DNA of 5,459 nucleotides from Cyanobacteriota bacterium (GCA_947463165.1 CANHSW010000171.1:1-5459); one strand, 5' to 3'; shown: positions 1 through 5,304, counted from the first letter of the stretch. Notes: generated from the sequence alone by a model not told the origin. Numbers and translations are program-made.

Positions 1-564
1 ACCGGCATAGGGAATCACAGAATACTGGCCTGGCTTGCCAATGGCTGACTCCTTAGCTCCTAAGCGATAGCTAAGGGCGACATCGTAGATGCCCTGCTGC
101 TGATTGAGGCCGGCGCTGGCGTCAAATCGATCACGCCTACCCACAAGGGTGGCAGCAGAATTGCCCAGATTCACATAGCTGAGATCGGTCAGAAGCCCGG
201 TGCGATCATATTCGACTCGTCCACGCACCGCCGCCGCAAACTGGAGTGAGGGCAGCACATCTGCAAGGCTAAGATCGTAATTAGCCGTCAATCCGTTAAT
301 CGTAGTGCTACCGGTGCTGCGCAGCGGCGCGAATCCATAAAGTTCGAACGTACCGCTCCAGGGCGATTCAGTTGTCGCTGTTGGAACCGGGCTTTGCGCA
401 GCGGCCAGCTCTGGGGAGTTGGTTGGCTGCTGCTGCTCGGCCTTGGCGCCCTGCTGGACTGCCAGCAGCAGCAGCAGGCATCCAGTTGCGATTCTCTGCA
501 CATTGCACAGACGGTTTTTAGCCGTGCCTAGCAAGACAGTTCTCAGTGTACTTTGTGTTGCCAT
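1..564 (-). CDS. Outer-membrane beta-barrel protein, N-terminal part (runs off left edge)
   Basis: Reading the minus strand from ATG at 564 gives 188 codons open to base 1, so the C-terminus is missing. Residues 1-26 are basic/polar, about 27-38 are hydrophobic (five Leu in a row), and A-K-A at 40-42 is a plausible signal peptidase I site. A Gln/Pro/Ala-rich linker follows to about residue 64, then 'WSGTFELYGFAPLRSTGST' and 'GLLTDLSYVNLG', alternating aromatic/polar strands typical of small outer-membrane barrels that carry a D-L-S-L-A-D-V-L segment. Family membership is from recall; no transported substrate can be named. The start is uncertain. In-frame ATGs at 594 and 588 would lengthen the N-terminus, while GTG at 501 would give a more compact signal peptide. 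None has a clear Shine-Dalgarno. The same frame stays open upstream to a stop near 766 but has no ATG there. It lies downstream of the sulfatase on the same strand, 263 bp away, so it probably has its own promoter. Confidence 0.8.
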   Translation of the reverse strand, partial: MATQSTLRTVLLGTAKNRLCNVQRIATGCLLLLLAVQQGAKAEQQQPTNSPELAAAQSPVPTATTESPWSGTFELYGFAPLRSTGSTTINGLTANYDLSLADVLPSLQFAAAVRGRVEYDRTGLLTDLSYVNLGNSAATLVGRRDRFDASAGLNQQQGIYDVALSYRLGAKESAIGKPGQYSVIPYAG

Positions 565-626
565 TTGACGGGGCTTGGCCTGGGACATATCCATAAGATG
601 GCGATCAAACAATGCTATTACTTGAT

Positions 627-650
627 TGAATGAATGAATGAATGAATGAA
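627..650. repeat. (TGAA)6 tetranucleotide microsatellite
   Basis: Six perfect TGAA copies run head to tail. They lie 33 bp upstream of the earliest ATG (594) of the minus-strand outer-membrane gene, that is in its likely leader or promoter. Tetranucleotide runs of this kind can change length by slipped-strand mispairing. Because 4 is not a multiple of 3, a length change would shift frame if the tract were translated. No start codon is seen upstream in that frame, so an effect on promoter or leader spacing is the more likely consequence. Confidence 0.95.
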
Positions 651-656
651 GAAATT

Positions 657-747
657 GAGTGAATGGAAAACTTAAGAGAATGAAAAACTTGAGTGGGTGA
701 AATAAAACCTGAGTGAAATAAAATTTGGGTGGATGAAATAAGATTTT
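657..747. repeat. Degenerate tandem repeat, about five units of 15-21 bp
   Basis: Five similar units follow the TGAA run: 657-675, 676-690, 691-710, 711-726 and 727-747. The approximate plus-strand consensus is GAGTGRRTGAAATAAAAYTT, and units differ by small deletions and substitutions. With the TGAA run, the whole 627-747 tract has only four C residues on the plus strand in 121 bp (671, 688, 708, 709). The minus strand, which is the sense strand for the outer-membrane gene, is therefore almost free of G and rich in T and C. No protein-coding explanation fits; the absence of stops in some frames follows from the low complexity. Confidence 0.8.
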
Positions 748-758
748 AGCCGATTGCT

Positions 759-780
759 CCGGCGATCAGGGGATAGCCGG
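759..780 (-). terminator. Possible hairpin terminator after the alkyl-sulfatase gene
   Basis: CCGGC (759-763) pairs with GCCGG (776-780). After one G/A mismatch, ATC (765-767) pairs with GAT (772-774) around a four-base loop. It lies about 80-100 bp past the sulfatase stop on that gene's strand. No uninterrupted T-run follows; the nearest T-rich stretch begins about 15 bases later. Position and stem support a terminator, but the missing T-tract keeps this tentative. Confidence 0.3.
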
Positions 781-857
781 GCAAATCGACAAGGGTTTGG
801 CTCGCTTGCGGCTAGAGCTGAATATTACCAGGTTTTGCAACTGATCTCCCCTGGGCA

Positions 858-2951
858 TCAGCCACCAGTGGTATCGGCGGGCTGATCGGCCGCAAACGGC
901 TCCTTCACTACTGGTGCTGCAGGTTTAGCCGGCATGGTGCCTGGCAACAATTCAAAGTTTGGCGTAAACCTAACCAGGGCGGCACGCAGCAGCTCAAAAG
1001 GCTTGCGATCGCCTTCAAATTTTGCCTTACCTGCGGCGATCAACTGCTCAAAGTTGGAGCTGCCCGACATTACTTGCTCCAGGTCAGAGCGGTTGAGAGT
1101 AATGGTTAGATCCGGCTTCTTTGCCTGGTGCCCCTTAATATTTGTAAGCGCCGAATTACTTAGCTCTATCACAAACTTCTCGCCATTATCGGGTGTCACC
1201 AGGTTGATCACGGCCTTCGCACCCGCCACCTGGCGGCTGTCCATGCTGATGGCAAGTGAATTGAGCCACAGCTCGGTAGACATGCCACGAATCATGTCTG
1301 GGCCGCTCGATTTAGGTGGCACCCCAGCGGGCATACCGTTGCGCAGCTCATAGGCGGCCGCCAGAAAACTATTGCGCAGGCTGGGGCTTTCTTTTTGATA
1401 GCCAATCTGCTCATATACATCTGCCAGCAGGTCTTTTGCTTTGGCATTTTTCGGCTCAGCGTAAATTAACTTGTTCAATATCTCCATGGCCAAGCGATAG
1501 TCACCCTTGGCGAAGAGTTGCTGCCCCTTGGCAATAATCTTACTTGCTCCGCCCATCATTTCTAGGTATAAGGGCGCCGAATCCTTCGGCGATAGTGGAA
1601 TAAGTGTTGCGGGATTGCCATCCCAGTAGCCCAGATAGCGATTCAGCACTGCGCGGCTATTGTGCTCTTCCGAGCCGTGGTAGCTGTGGGCGGCCCATTG
1701 ATTCTGCAGACTCTTTGGCGTTTCAAATACGTTGTGGATCTCGTTGATCGTCACGCCCTGGTTGGCCAGGTGCAACACATGATTGTTTAAATATGCATAA
1801 GTGTCGCGCTGGGTACGCATTACCTCTTGGACGCGATCGTTGCCGAAACGCGGCCAGCTGTGGGAGGCGAACATATACTCGGCTTCCGTGCCATAGCGAT
1901 ATAGTGCGGCGTTGATATACTTGGACCAGGCCAGGGCGTCGCGCACAAGTGCCCCACGCAAGGTGTAGATATTGTGGATGGTGCCGGTGATATTCTCAGC
2001 CGCCCAGAATGCCTTGAGGTCTGGGAAGTAGGTATTCATCTCCGAAGGCGCTTCGGTGCCAGGAGTATTCTGAAACTCCATTTTTACGCCGTCAATTGTG
2101 AGCAGTTCGTAGTCTTTATTGATGTAACGAGTGGGCTCAATCAAGCCCAGATTGCCAGAAGCGGTGTTTTTGCCGATCGACTGATCCACATGGCCGTAGG
2201 GGCTGCGGGGTAGCAGTATCCCGTATTGGAAGAACATGCGCCGGTTCATGGCGTTGCCGGCATAGACATTCTCGGCGATGGCATGTTCCATAAATCCGCC
2301 AGGGGCGATGATCGGCACCTTGCCGCTTTTAACGTCGGCTTCATCTACTACGCCTCTAACCCCACCGAAGTGATCGGCATGGGAGTGGGAAAAGACCACC
2401 GCCACCACCGGACGCTTGCCCAGTTTTTCGTTAATAAAGCTGAGGGCGGCCCTGGCAGTTTCCTTGCTGGTGAGCGGATCAAAGACAATCCAGCCGGTGT
2501 CACCCTTGATAAAACTGATATTTGCCAGATCGAAGCCCCTAACTTGATAAATTTTGCCCGGCACTACTTCATAGAGGCCATAGGCCATGTTCAAAATGGC
2601 CTGCCGTTGCAGTGATGGGTTAATGGTGTCGAAATTTTTGCCTGGTTCCAGCAGAAAATCATAACTACCCATATCCCAGGCTACGTTGCCGGCATCGGCC
2701 ATAATCCGCTTAAATTTTGGCGCTGCAATGAATCCCCTGCGGGCCTCATCAAAATCACGTTTATCATCGAACGGCAAAGATTTTCGCAGGCCATTCTGCA
2801 ATTCAAGCGTGAACTTGGATGGCGGCTTGCCCTTGGGGTCAAAATGCTTAGAGGGGTCGGCCGTCACAATGCTGCCGCCGCCCGCCGCCAGGGCATTGCC
2901 CCCGCATAGCAGTGCACTTGCCAAGGCGAGACCCAGCCAATTGCGCTTCAT
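858..2951 (-). CDS. Periplasmic zinc alkyl-sulfatase (SdsA/BDS1-type, metallo-beta-lactamase fold)
   Basis: The 697-residue product from ATG at 2951 should hydrolyse primary alkyl sulfate esters such as dodecyl sulfate to alcohol plus sulfate in the periplasm. Residues 1-22 form a signal peptide ending A-L-A. The metallo-beta-lactamase domain spans about 120-370 and carries SHSHADH with H189, H191, D193 and H194. Further expected metal ligands are E300 (in PGTEAPSEM), E319 (in AAEN) and H364 (in FASHSWP). Their spacing equals that I recall for Pseudomonas SdsA1 (H169, H171, D173, H174, E280, E299, H344), with a constant offset of 20. The alkyl-sulfatase dimerisation domain covers about 375-540, including 'RYLGYWDGNPATL'. 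An SCP2-like C-terminal domain, thought to bind the alkyl chain, covers about 555-670, followed by a Pro/Ala-rich tail. The frame extends to ATG 3044, but signal peptide placement favours 2951, or 2963 four residues upstream. There is no Shine-Dalgarno. Length is slightly above SdsA1 and all key residues are present. Confidence 0.95.
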   Translation of the reverse strand: MKRNWLGLALASALLCGGNALAAGGGSIVTADPSKHFDPKGKPPSKFTLELQNGLRKSLPFDDKRDFDEARRGFIAAPKFKRIMADAGNVAWDMGSYDFLLEPGKNFDTINPSLQRQAILNMAYGLYEVVPGKIYQVRGFDLANISFIKGDTGWIVFDPLTSKETARAALSFINEKLGKRPVVAVVFSHSHADHFGGVRGVVDEADVKSGKVPIIAPGGFMEHAIAENVYAGNAMNRRMFFQYGILLPRSPYGHVDQSIGKNTASGNLGLIEPTRYINKDYELLTIDGVKMEFQNTPGTEAPSEMNTYFPDLKAFWAAENITGTIHNIYTLRGALVRDALAWSKYINAALYRYGTEAEYMFASHSWPRFGNDRVQEVMRTQRDTYAYLNNHVLHLANQGVTINEIHNVFETPKSLQNQWAAHSYHGSEEHNSRAVLNRYLGYWDGNPATLIPLSPKDSAPLYLEMMGGASKIIAKGQQLFAKGDYRLAMEILNKLIYAEPKNAKAKDLLADVYEQIGYQKESPSLRNSFLAAAYELRNGMPAGVPPKSSGPDMIRGMSTELWLNSLAISMDSRQVAGAKAVINLVTPDNGEKFVIELSNSALTNIKGHQAKKPDLTITLNRSDLEQVMSGSSNFEQLIAAGKAKFEGDRKPFELLRAALVRFTPNFELLPGTMPAKPAAPVVKEPFAADQPADTTGG
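1005..1012. repeat. HIP1 octamer (GCGATCGC)
   Basis: A perfect HIP1 palindrome lies inside the sulfatase coding region. HIP1 is greatly over-represented in many cyanobacterial genomes. One copy is weak evidence for lineage, but it agrees with the gene content and suggests the sulfatase gene is not a very recent arrival from a HIP1-free genome. Confidence 0.7.
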
Positions 2952-2989
2952 GATTGAAAACATGTGCAGTTTGTGAGGTCGGAACGGCC

Positions 2990-3003
2990 GGGTAATTTTA
3001 CCC
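2990..3003 (-). promoter_or_regulatory. 14-bp palindrome over a -10-like box upstream of the sulfatase
   Basis: GGGTAA (2990-2995) and TTACCC (2998-3003) are perfect inverted arms with a 2-bp spacer. On the minus strand the centre reads TAAAAT (3000-2995), five of six matches to a -10 box, 44 bp upstream of ATG 2951. Transcription from here would begin near 2988, giving a leader of about 37 bases and excluding the upstream ATG at 3044. No good -35 sits at the right spacing; the nearest is TTGGCA at 3029-3024, which is too far. This suggests an activator-dependent or repressor-controlled promoter. The regulator is unknown. Confidence 0.35.
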
Positions 3004-3207
3004 ATGCCCACCACCCCTGGATTTGCCAATTTTTCTGAACACATGGCCCAGTTGAGATGGCTATGGACCCAGGGCTATCGGGGAAGGAGCATAGGTAGAA
3101 AGCATCACGACGCTACAGCCCTCTACCGCTGCAGCACCGCTTTTGCCTCGATACTCAACAATTTTGCTACCCAGCCAAGGGACGCCCCGCCCGCACCCAG
3201 AACCCGC
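3004..3207. other. Divergent intergenic region, no gene recognised
   Basis: This is the middle of the 306-bp gap between the sulfatase start and the plus-strand ORF at 3258. Two mutually exclusive weak hairpins can be drawn. AGGGCT (3071-3076) can pair with AGCCCT (3117-3122), and GGTAGA (3094-3099) with TCTACC (3122-3127). Loops of 22-40 bases make them unremarkable. An open frame at 3004-3258 has no recognisable domain and runs through the promoter described next, so it is not called. Confidence 0.4.
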
Positions 3208-3245
3208 TTGACAACAACCGCCCACCCTGATAGTACATATATACT
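3208..3245 (+). promoter_or_regulatory. Promoter with consensus -35 and LexA-like box, upstream of the 61-residue ORF
   Basis: TTGACA at 3208-3213 is a perfect -35. At 17-bp spacing the -10 would be TAGTAC (3231-3236), which is weak; TATACT (3240-3245) is a better -10 but 26 bp away. AGTACATATATACT (3232-3245) overlaps this region and matches 13 of 14 positions of the cyanobacterial LexA consensus as I recall it (RGTACNNNDGTWCB), the miss being A in place of G in the second half. The sequence is also part of a wider inverted repeat, AGTAC (3232-3236) with GTACT (3247-3251). The start codon at 3258 would have a very short leader. LexA control is inference. Confidence 0.45.
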
Positions 3246-3257
3246 CGTACTGAGCTG

Positions 3258-3443
3258 ATGACTGCCGTTGGTGAGCCGGAGGAGTGGGCCTATCTCGATC
3301 ACGCCGTGCTGCGGCCGTCCCGCTCCGCCAGGGTGTGCATCACCTGCCGGCACTTCAGCTACGAGGTTTCCCGCTCTTGCGTCACCCTGCTCACCAGGCG
3401 CTGCCGCCACTGGAGCGCCCGGCCGCCCCTGGCCAACCCTTAG
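3258..3443 (+). CDS. 61-residue Cys/His-rich protein, unknown function
   Basis: ATG at 3258 opens a frame with G/C-rich third positions and no rare-codon oddities, just downstream of a consensus -35 box. The product is soluble, with no signal peptide. It contains 'VCITCRHF' (C27-x2-C30-x-H32), then C41, 'TLLT' at 43-46 and 'RCRHW' (C49, H51, W52), so it could bind zinc. It resembles, from memory only, a small picocyanobacterial family with a CxxCxHF head, a TLLxC middle with a second Cys/His set, and a terminal LTxxCxxW. Here TLLT runs directly into RRCRHW, as if the middle has been lost. It could be an intact short variant, an internally deleted relative, or a chance ORF. No Shine-Dalgarno is visible. 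It is divergent from the sulfatase and has no obvious partner downstream. Confidence 0.55.
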   Translation: MTAVGEPEEWAYLDHAVLRPSRSARVCITCRHFSYEVSRSCVTLLTRRCRHWSARPPLANP

Positions 3444-3827
3444 CGGCCGGCGGCGGCGGCCAGCGGCGACTACTACGGACTGGCCGCAACAAAACGCAAG
3501 CTTGTGTTACGCTTCGTTTCATTACGTGGCAACTGCCTGCCGGGGATGCATAGCAAATGCGCCAGCTGTAGTCACTCATCTGGTTGCGAAACCGGCAACC
3601 CCTTCTGCCACCTCTGGGGCACAATCCTGCTCTCCTCCTGGCACCTAATCGAAATCTGCCCCCATTGGCTGCCCAGGGGAACCAGCAAATAAGCGCCGCA
3701 ATTCAATTAGTTGCCGTTTGCCCCGTAAAGATATTCTAGAAAATAGCTATTGCGGCCTTCCAGCCACGCGATAACATTTATGGCATCAGGGCTCGATTGG
3801 CAGTGGCTCGGATTGTCCAGACTTTGC
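3444..3827. other. Long stretch without a secure gene
   Basis: It starts with a CGG-rich run (3445-3466) immediately after the stop of the 61-residue ORF. In that run GGCCG (3445-3449) can pair with CGGCC (3457-3461), a possible weak transcript end. Besides the doubtful microprotein, the clearest structure is an AT-rich patch with two adjacent perfect palindromes, TTCTAGAA (3734-3741) and AATAGCTATT (3742-3751). A promoter for the DUF305 gene may lie here, but no convincing -35/-10 pair was found; TTGCCG (3711) with TATTCT (3732) has only 15-bp spacing. No tRNA-like fold was seen. Confidence 0.4.
3546..3692 (+). CDS. Possible 48-residue Cys-rich microprotein
   Basis: ATG at 3546 gives a 48-residue frame with C5, C8, C14 and C21 (C-x2-C-x5-C-x6-C) in the first half and 'GTILLSSWHLIEICPHW' in the second. 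The four-Cys spacing could hold zinc or an iron-sulfur cluster. A GTG at 3504 would add 14 residues. I do not recognise a family. GGGG directly abuts the ATG, so it is too close to serve as a ribosome binding site. Two TTACG copies, 15 bp apart (3507-3511 and 3522-3526), lie just upstream. It is listed because the Cys pattern is orderly, but it may be a chance ORF or a decayed gene. Confidence 0.25.
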   Translation: MHSKCASCSHSSGCETGNPFCHLWGTILLSSWHLIEICPHWLPRGTSK

Positions 3828-3948
3828 CTAGTCGGGCGCCCAGTTGGCACCAGAACAGGACTGCCGGTTGCTCAGAATTGCCGCCATTTCAGCTTCCAGC
3901 CGGCGCCGGTCTTCAGCTCGCAGCTCTTGCGGCCAGGGGAGAGCGCGA
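3828..3948 (-). pseudogene. Possible 3' remnant of a minus-strand gene
   Basis: On the minus strand a frame ending at TAG (3828-3830) encodes a tail with 'LPWPQELRAEDRRRLEAEM' followed by 'AAILSNRQSC'. This is a regular charged amphipathic helix that looks like real protein, unlike the plus-strand frames over the same bases. Going upstream, the frame enters the 18-bp palindrome at 3949-3989. The only ATG giving a short protein is at 4001, inside the start of the DUF305 gene. It may be the tail of a gene whose 5' part was lost when the palindrome and DUF305 operon came to lie here, or a small gene using that ATG. The parent family is not recognised. Confidence 0.3.
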
Positions 3949-3989
3949 CAACCAGTTAAGCCTCCACTCGCTGGAGGCTTAACTGGTTG
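3949..3989. promoter_or_regulatory. Perfect 18-bp stem-loop abutting the DUF305 start
   Basis: CAACCAGTTAAGCCTCCA (3949-3966) is the exact reverse complement of 3972-3989, with a 5-base loop CTCGC (3967-3971). It ends one base before ATG 3991. No T-run follows on either strand, so it is not a textbook intrinsic terminator. The right arm contains GGAGG (3973-3977), 13 bases before ATG 3991, and the left arm contains its complement CCTCC. If GGAGG serves as a ribosome binding site, the stem would hide it. A dispersed palindromic repeat is an equally good explanation. Confidence 0.85.
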
Positions 3990-3990
3990 G

Positions 3991-4749
3991 ATGAACCGCA
4001 TAGCTGGCATGCGCCGCCTCACCCTGCTCCTCGCTTCGGCCCTGGTTTCCCTGCCAGCGCTCTCCAGGGCAGCCCAAGAGCCAGCCATGGCTGGCATGGA
4101 TCACATGCATCACATGCAGCAGCAGCTGCCCCAGGGCAATCCGCCGGCCGCGGCTCCGCCAGCAGCGCAACAGCATGGCACCCACCAACATGGCAGTCAC
4201 GGCCAGGCCATCGGCCCGGCTGGCCAGAGCTACGAGCTGCGCTTTATCGACGCCATGGTGGAGCACCACAGGGGTGCCCTGGCGATGAGTGAATTCGTTT
4301 TTGACATAGGCGTGCCAGGAGTTGGCTCGCTCGCCAAGCAAATCTGGCGGGACCAAGCGCAGGAAATCAAGGCGATGGGCCAGTGGCGCAAGGCCTGGTA
4401 TCCCGAGGCGCCCGTCTACCCAGTTGCCTATTTGCCAGGGGGCGACCCCAATTCGATCGAAGCCCTTACTCGGATGAGCCCCGATCAAATTGCTGGGATG
4501 CGAATGATGCAGTCGCTGCCCAGCAAAAGCAACCGGATAACTTGGTTTCTAGAGAGCATGCTCCAACATCATGGCGGCGCCTTGACCATGGCCCGCGATG
4601 CCCTGGTAAAAAGCACTAATCCCACAATCTTGCGTCTTGCCAGGAATATCATCTTGGCCCAGCGCCAGGAGATAATTCGCATTCGCCAGCTGCTCCAGCA
4701 TGATGGCCTGAACAAGCCGCAGTACTTCAATTACGATGCCCTATTCTAA
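3991..4749 (+). CDS. Exported two-repeat DUF305 protein, probable periplasmic metal binder (CopM-like)
   Basis: The 252-residue product has a signal peptide (1-27, cleavage after S-R-A), so it should be periplasmic. Residues 31-70 are rich in His and Met ('MAGMDHMHHM', then 'QHGTHQHGSHG'), which suits copper or another soft metal. Two ferritin-like DUF305 halves follow. The first has 'FIDAMVEHHRGALAM' (85-99) with helix 118-134 carrying QAQEI. The second has 'FLESMLQHHGGALTM' (186-200) with helix 219-235 carrying QRQEI. H92-H93 and H193-H194 correspond at an offset of 101. Synechocystis CopM, a copper-resistance protein, belongs to this family. ATG 3991 was chosen because the signal peptide starts there; ATG 4009 (246 residues, MRRLTLLLAS) is equally good and lies clear of the hairpin. 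The frame open upstream to 3844 is read across the palindrome and is probably not coding. It is the first gene of a three-gene operon. Confidence 0.9.
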   Translation: MNRIAGMRRLTLLLASALVSLPALSRAAQEPAMAGMDHMHHMQQQLPQGNPPAAAPPAAQQHGTHQHGSHGQAIGPAGQSYELRFIDAMVEHHRGALAMSEFVFDIGVPGVGSLAKQIWRDQAQEIKAMGQWRKAWYPEAPVYPVAYLPGGDPNSIEALTRMSPDQIAGMRMMQSLPSKSNRITWFLESMLQHHGGALTMARDALVKSTNPTILRLARNIILAQRQEIIRIRQLLQHDGLNKPQYFNYDALF

Positions 4750-4791
4750 CTAGGCTAGCTACCAGCCGATTACCCCTCTGCGCTTAAGTGA

Positions 4792-5019
4792 ATGACTATT
4801 TACCGCCCGGGTCTATGGATCATCTGCCTTGGCCTTGGCTCCCTGGCGCCAGCTCCGATTGACGCCAAAGCCCATATGAACGGCATGTATGCAACCCAAG
4901 CGGCCGCTGCCAAGCGCGCTGCCGAGCTGAAATGTGAGGGTACGTTTAAAATGGATGATATGTACATGCCCTGTTCGTCTGAACGGGCCCTGCACGAAGC
5001 ACTCCAAAAATCACAGTGA
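4792..5019 (+). CDS. DUF3721 mini-protein, exported
   Basis: This 75-residue protein starts 42 bp after the DUF305 stop. Residues 1-25 form a signal peptide (hydrophobic 8-19, P-I-D-A before K26). The mature part is a single DUF3721 motif: 'MYATQAAAAKRAAELKCEG' (32-50) followed by 'KMDDMYMPCSS' (53-63). C48 and C61 are the only cysteines of the mature part and could pair as a disulfide or bind metal together with Met residues 29, 32, 54, 57 and 59. DUF3721 is a short, chiefly cyanobacterial family of unknown role. The Met-rich composition and position between DUF305 and PepSY-type genes point to periplasmic metal handling, by inference. No Shine-Dalgarno precedes ATG 4792. The stop overlaps the next start. 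Confidence 0.88.
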   Translation: MTIYRPGLWIICLGLGSLAPAPIDAKAHMNGMYATQAAAAKRAAELKCEGTFKMDDMYMPCSSERALHEALQKSQ

Positions 5020-5303
5020 TGGCCAGCACAAAACATCTGCCCAGAAAACTGCACCGCTCCCTGGTGCCGATCGCAGCAATTCCACTAGTATTAACCTCCC
5101 TTTCGGGATCCCTCTATGGCGCCTTGGAATCAGCCGATATAGAAGTTTCCTGGTTGCTCAGGTTGCACACCGGCAACTTTGGCCTGCTAAATCTGCAGCC
5201 ATATTATTCAACGGTCCTCGGTGTGCTCACGGTGTTTATTGCCGTCTCTGGTGTGGCGATGATGGTCGGAGGTCGTCGCCCCAAGCAGGGCCCATCCGCC
5301 TGA
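5019..5303 (+). CDS. Small PepSY-associated membrane protein, two transmembrane helices
   Basis: The product from ATG 5019 is 94 residues; GTG 5016 immediately before would add one residue. The A of its ATG is the last base of the preceding TGA (TGATG), so translation is probably coupled to DUF3721. 'RKLHRSLVPIAAIPLVLTSLSG' (9-30) is the first membrane helix, preceded by basic residues. A periplasmic loop at 31-62 contains 'RLHTGNFG', and a second helix covers 64-84, ending in basic GGRRPK. This matches the small cyanobacterial PepSY-domain/PepSY-associated-TM proteins, which equal one helix hairpin of the larger iron- or flavin-linked PepSY_TM proteins. H12 and H50 near the membrane faces could bind heme or metal, as in larger relatives, but that is inference. 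It is the last gene of the operon. Confidence 0.85.
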   Translation: MASTKHLPRKLHRSLVPIAAIPLVLTSLSGSLYGALESADIEVSWLLRLHTGNFGLLNLQPYYSTVLGVLTVFIAVSGVAMMVGGRRPKQGPSA

Positions 5304-5304
5304 A

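Noticed and set aside
10..22. Signal peptidase II lipobox in the sulfatase leader (A-L-L-C at residues 13-16)
   Set aside because: Leu just before Cys is disfavoured in lipoboxes, and a good A-L-A signal peptidase I site follows. The range given is in protein residues.
627..747. CRISPR array
   Set aside because: Units are contiguous, degenerate and of uneven length, with no unique spacers.
2226..2615. 129-residue plus-strand ORF inside the sulfatase
   Set aside because: It is antisense to the catalytic region, whose frame has full motif support; no independent domain was seen.
2952..3044. N-terminal extension of the sulfatase to ATG 3044
   Set aside because: The extension would put 31 polar residues before a clean signal peptide at 2951 and would cross the palindrome and -10-like box.
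3004..3258. 84-residue plus-strand ORF in the divergent region
   Set aside because: It has no motif, irregular composition, and runs through the consensus -35 and LexA-like box.
3123..3410. 95-residue minus-strand ORF
   Set aside because: It is antisense to the Cys/His ORF and its promoter, with Gly/Ala-rich composition typical of a GC-rich shadow frame.
3507..3526. RpaB HLR1-type site (TTACG pair)
   Set aside because: Spacing and half-site sequence do not fit the recalled HLR1 consensus of two GTTACA-like repeats.
3844..3990. Extended start of the DUF305 protein at ATG 3844
   Set aside because: The extra residues are Ser/Arg-rich without homology, cross the hairpin, and would bury the signal peptide internally.
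3979..4488. 169-residue minus-strand ORF opposite DUF305
   Set aside because: It is a shadow frame of a well-supported gene, kept open by G/C-rich third positions.
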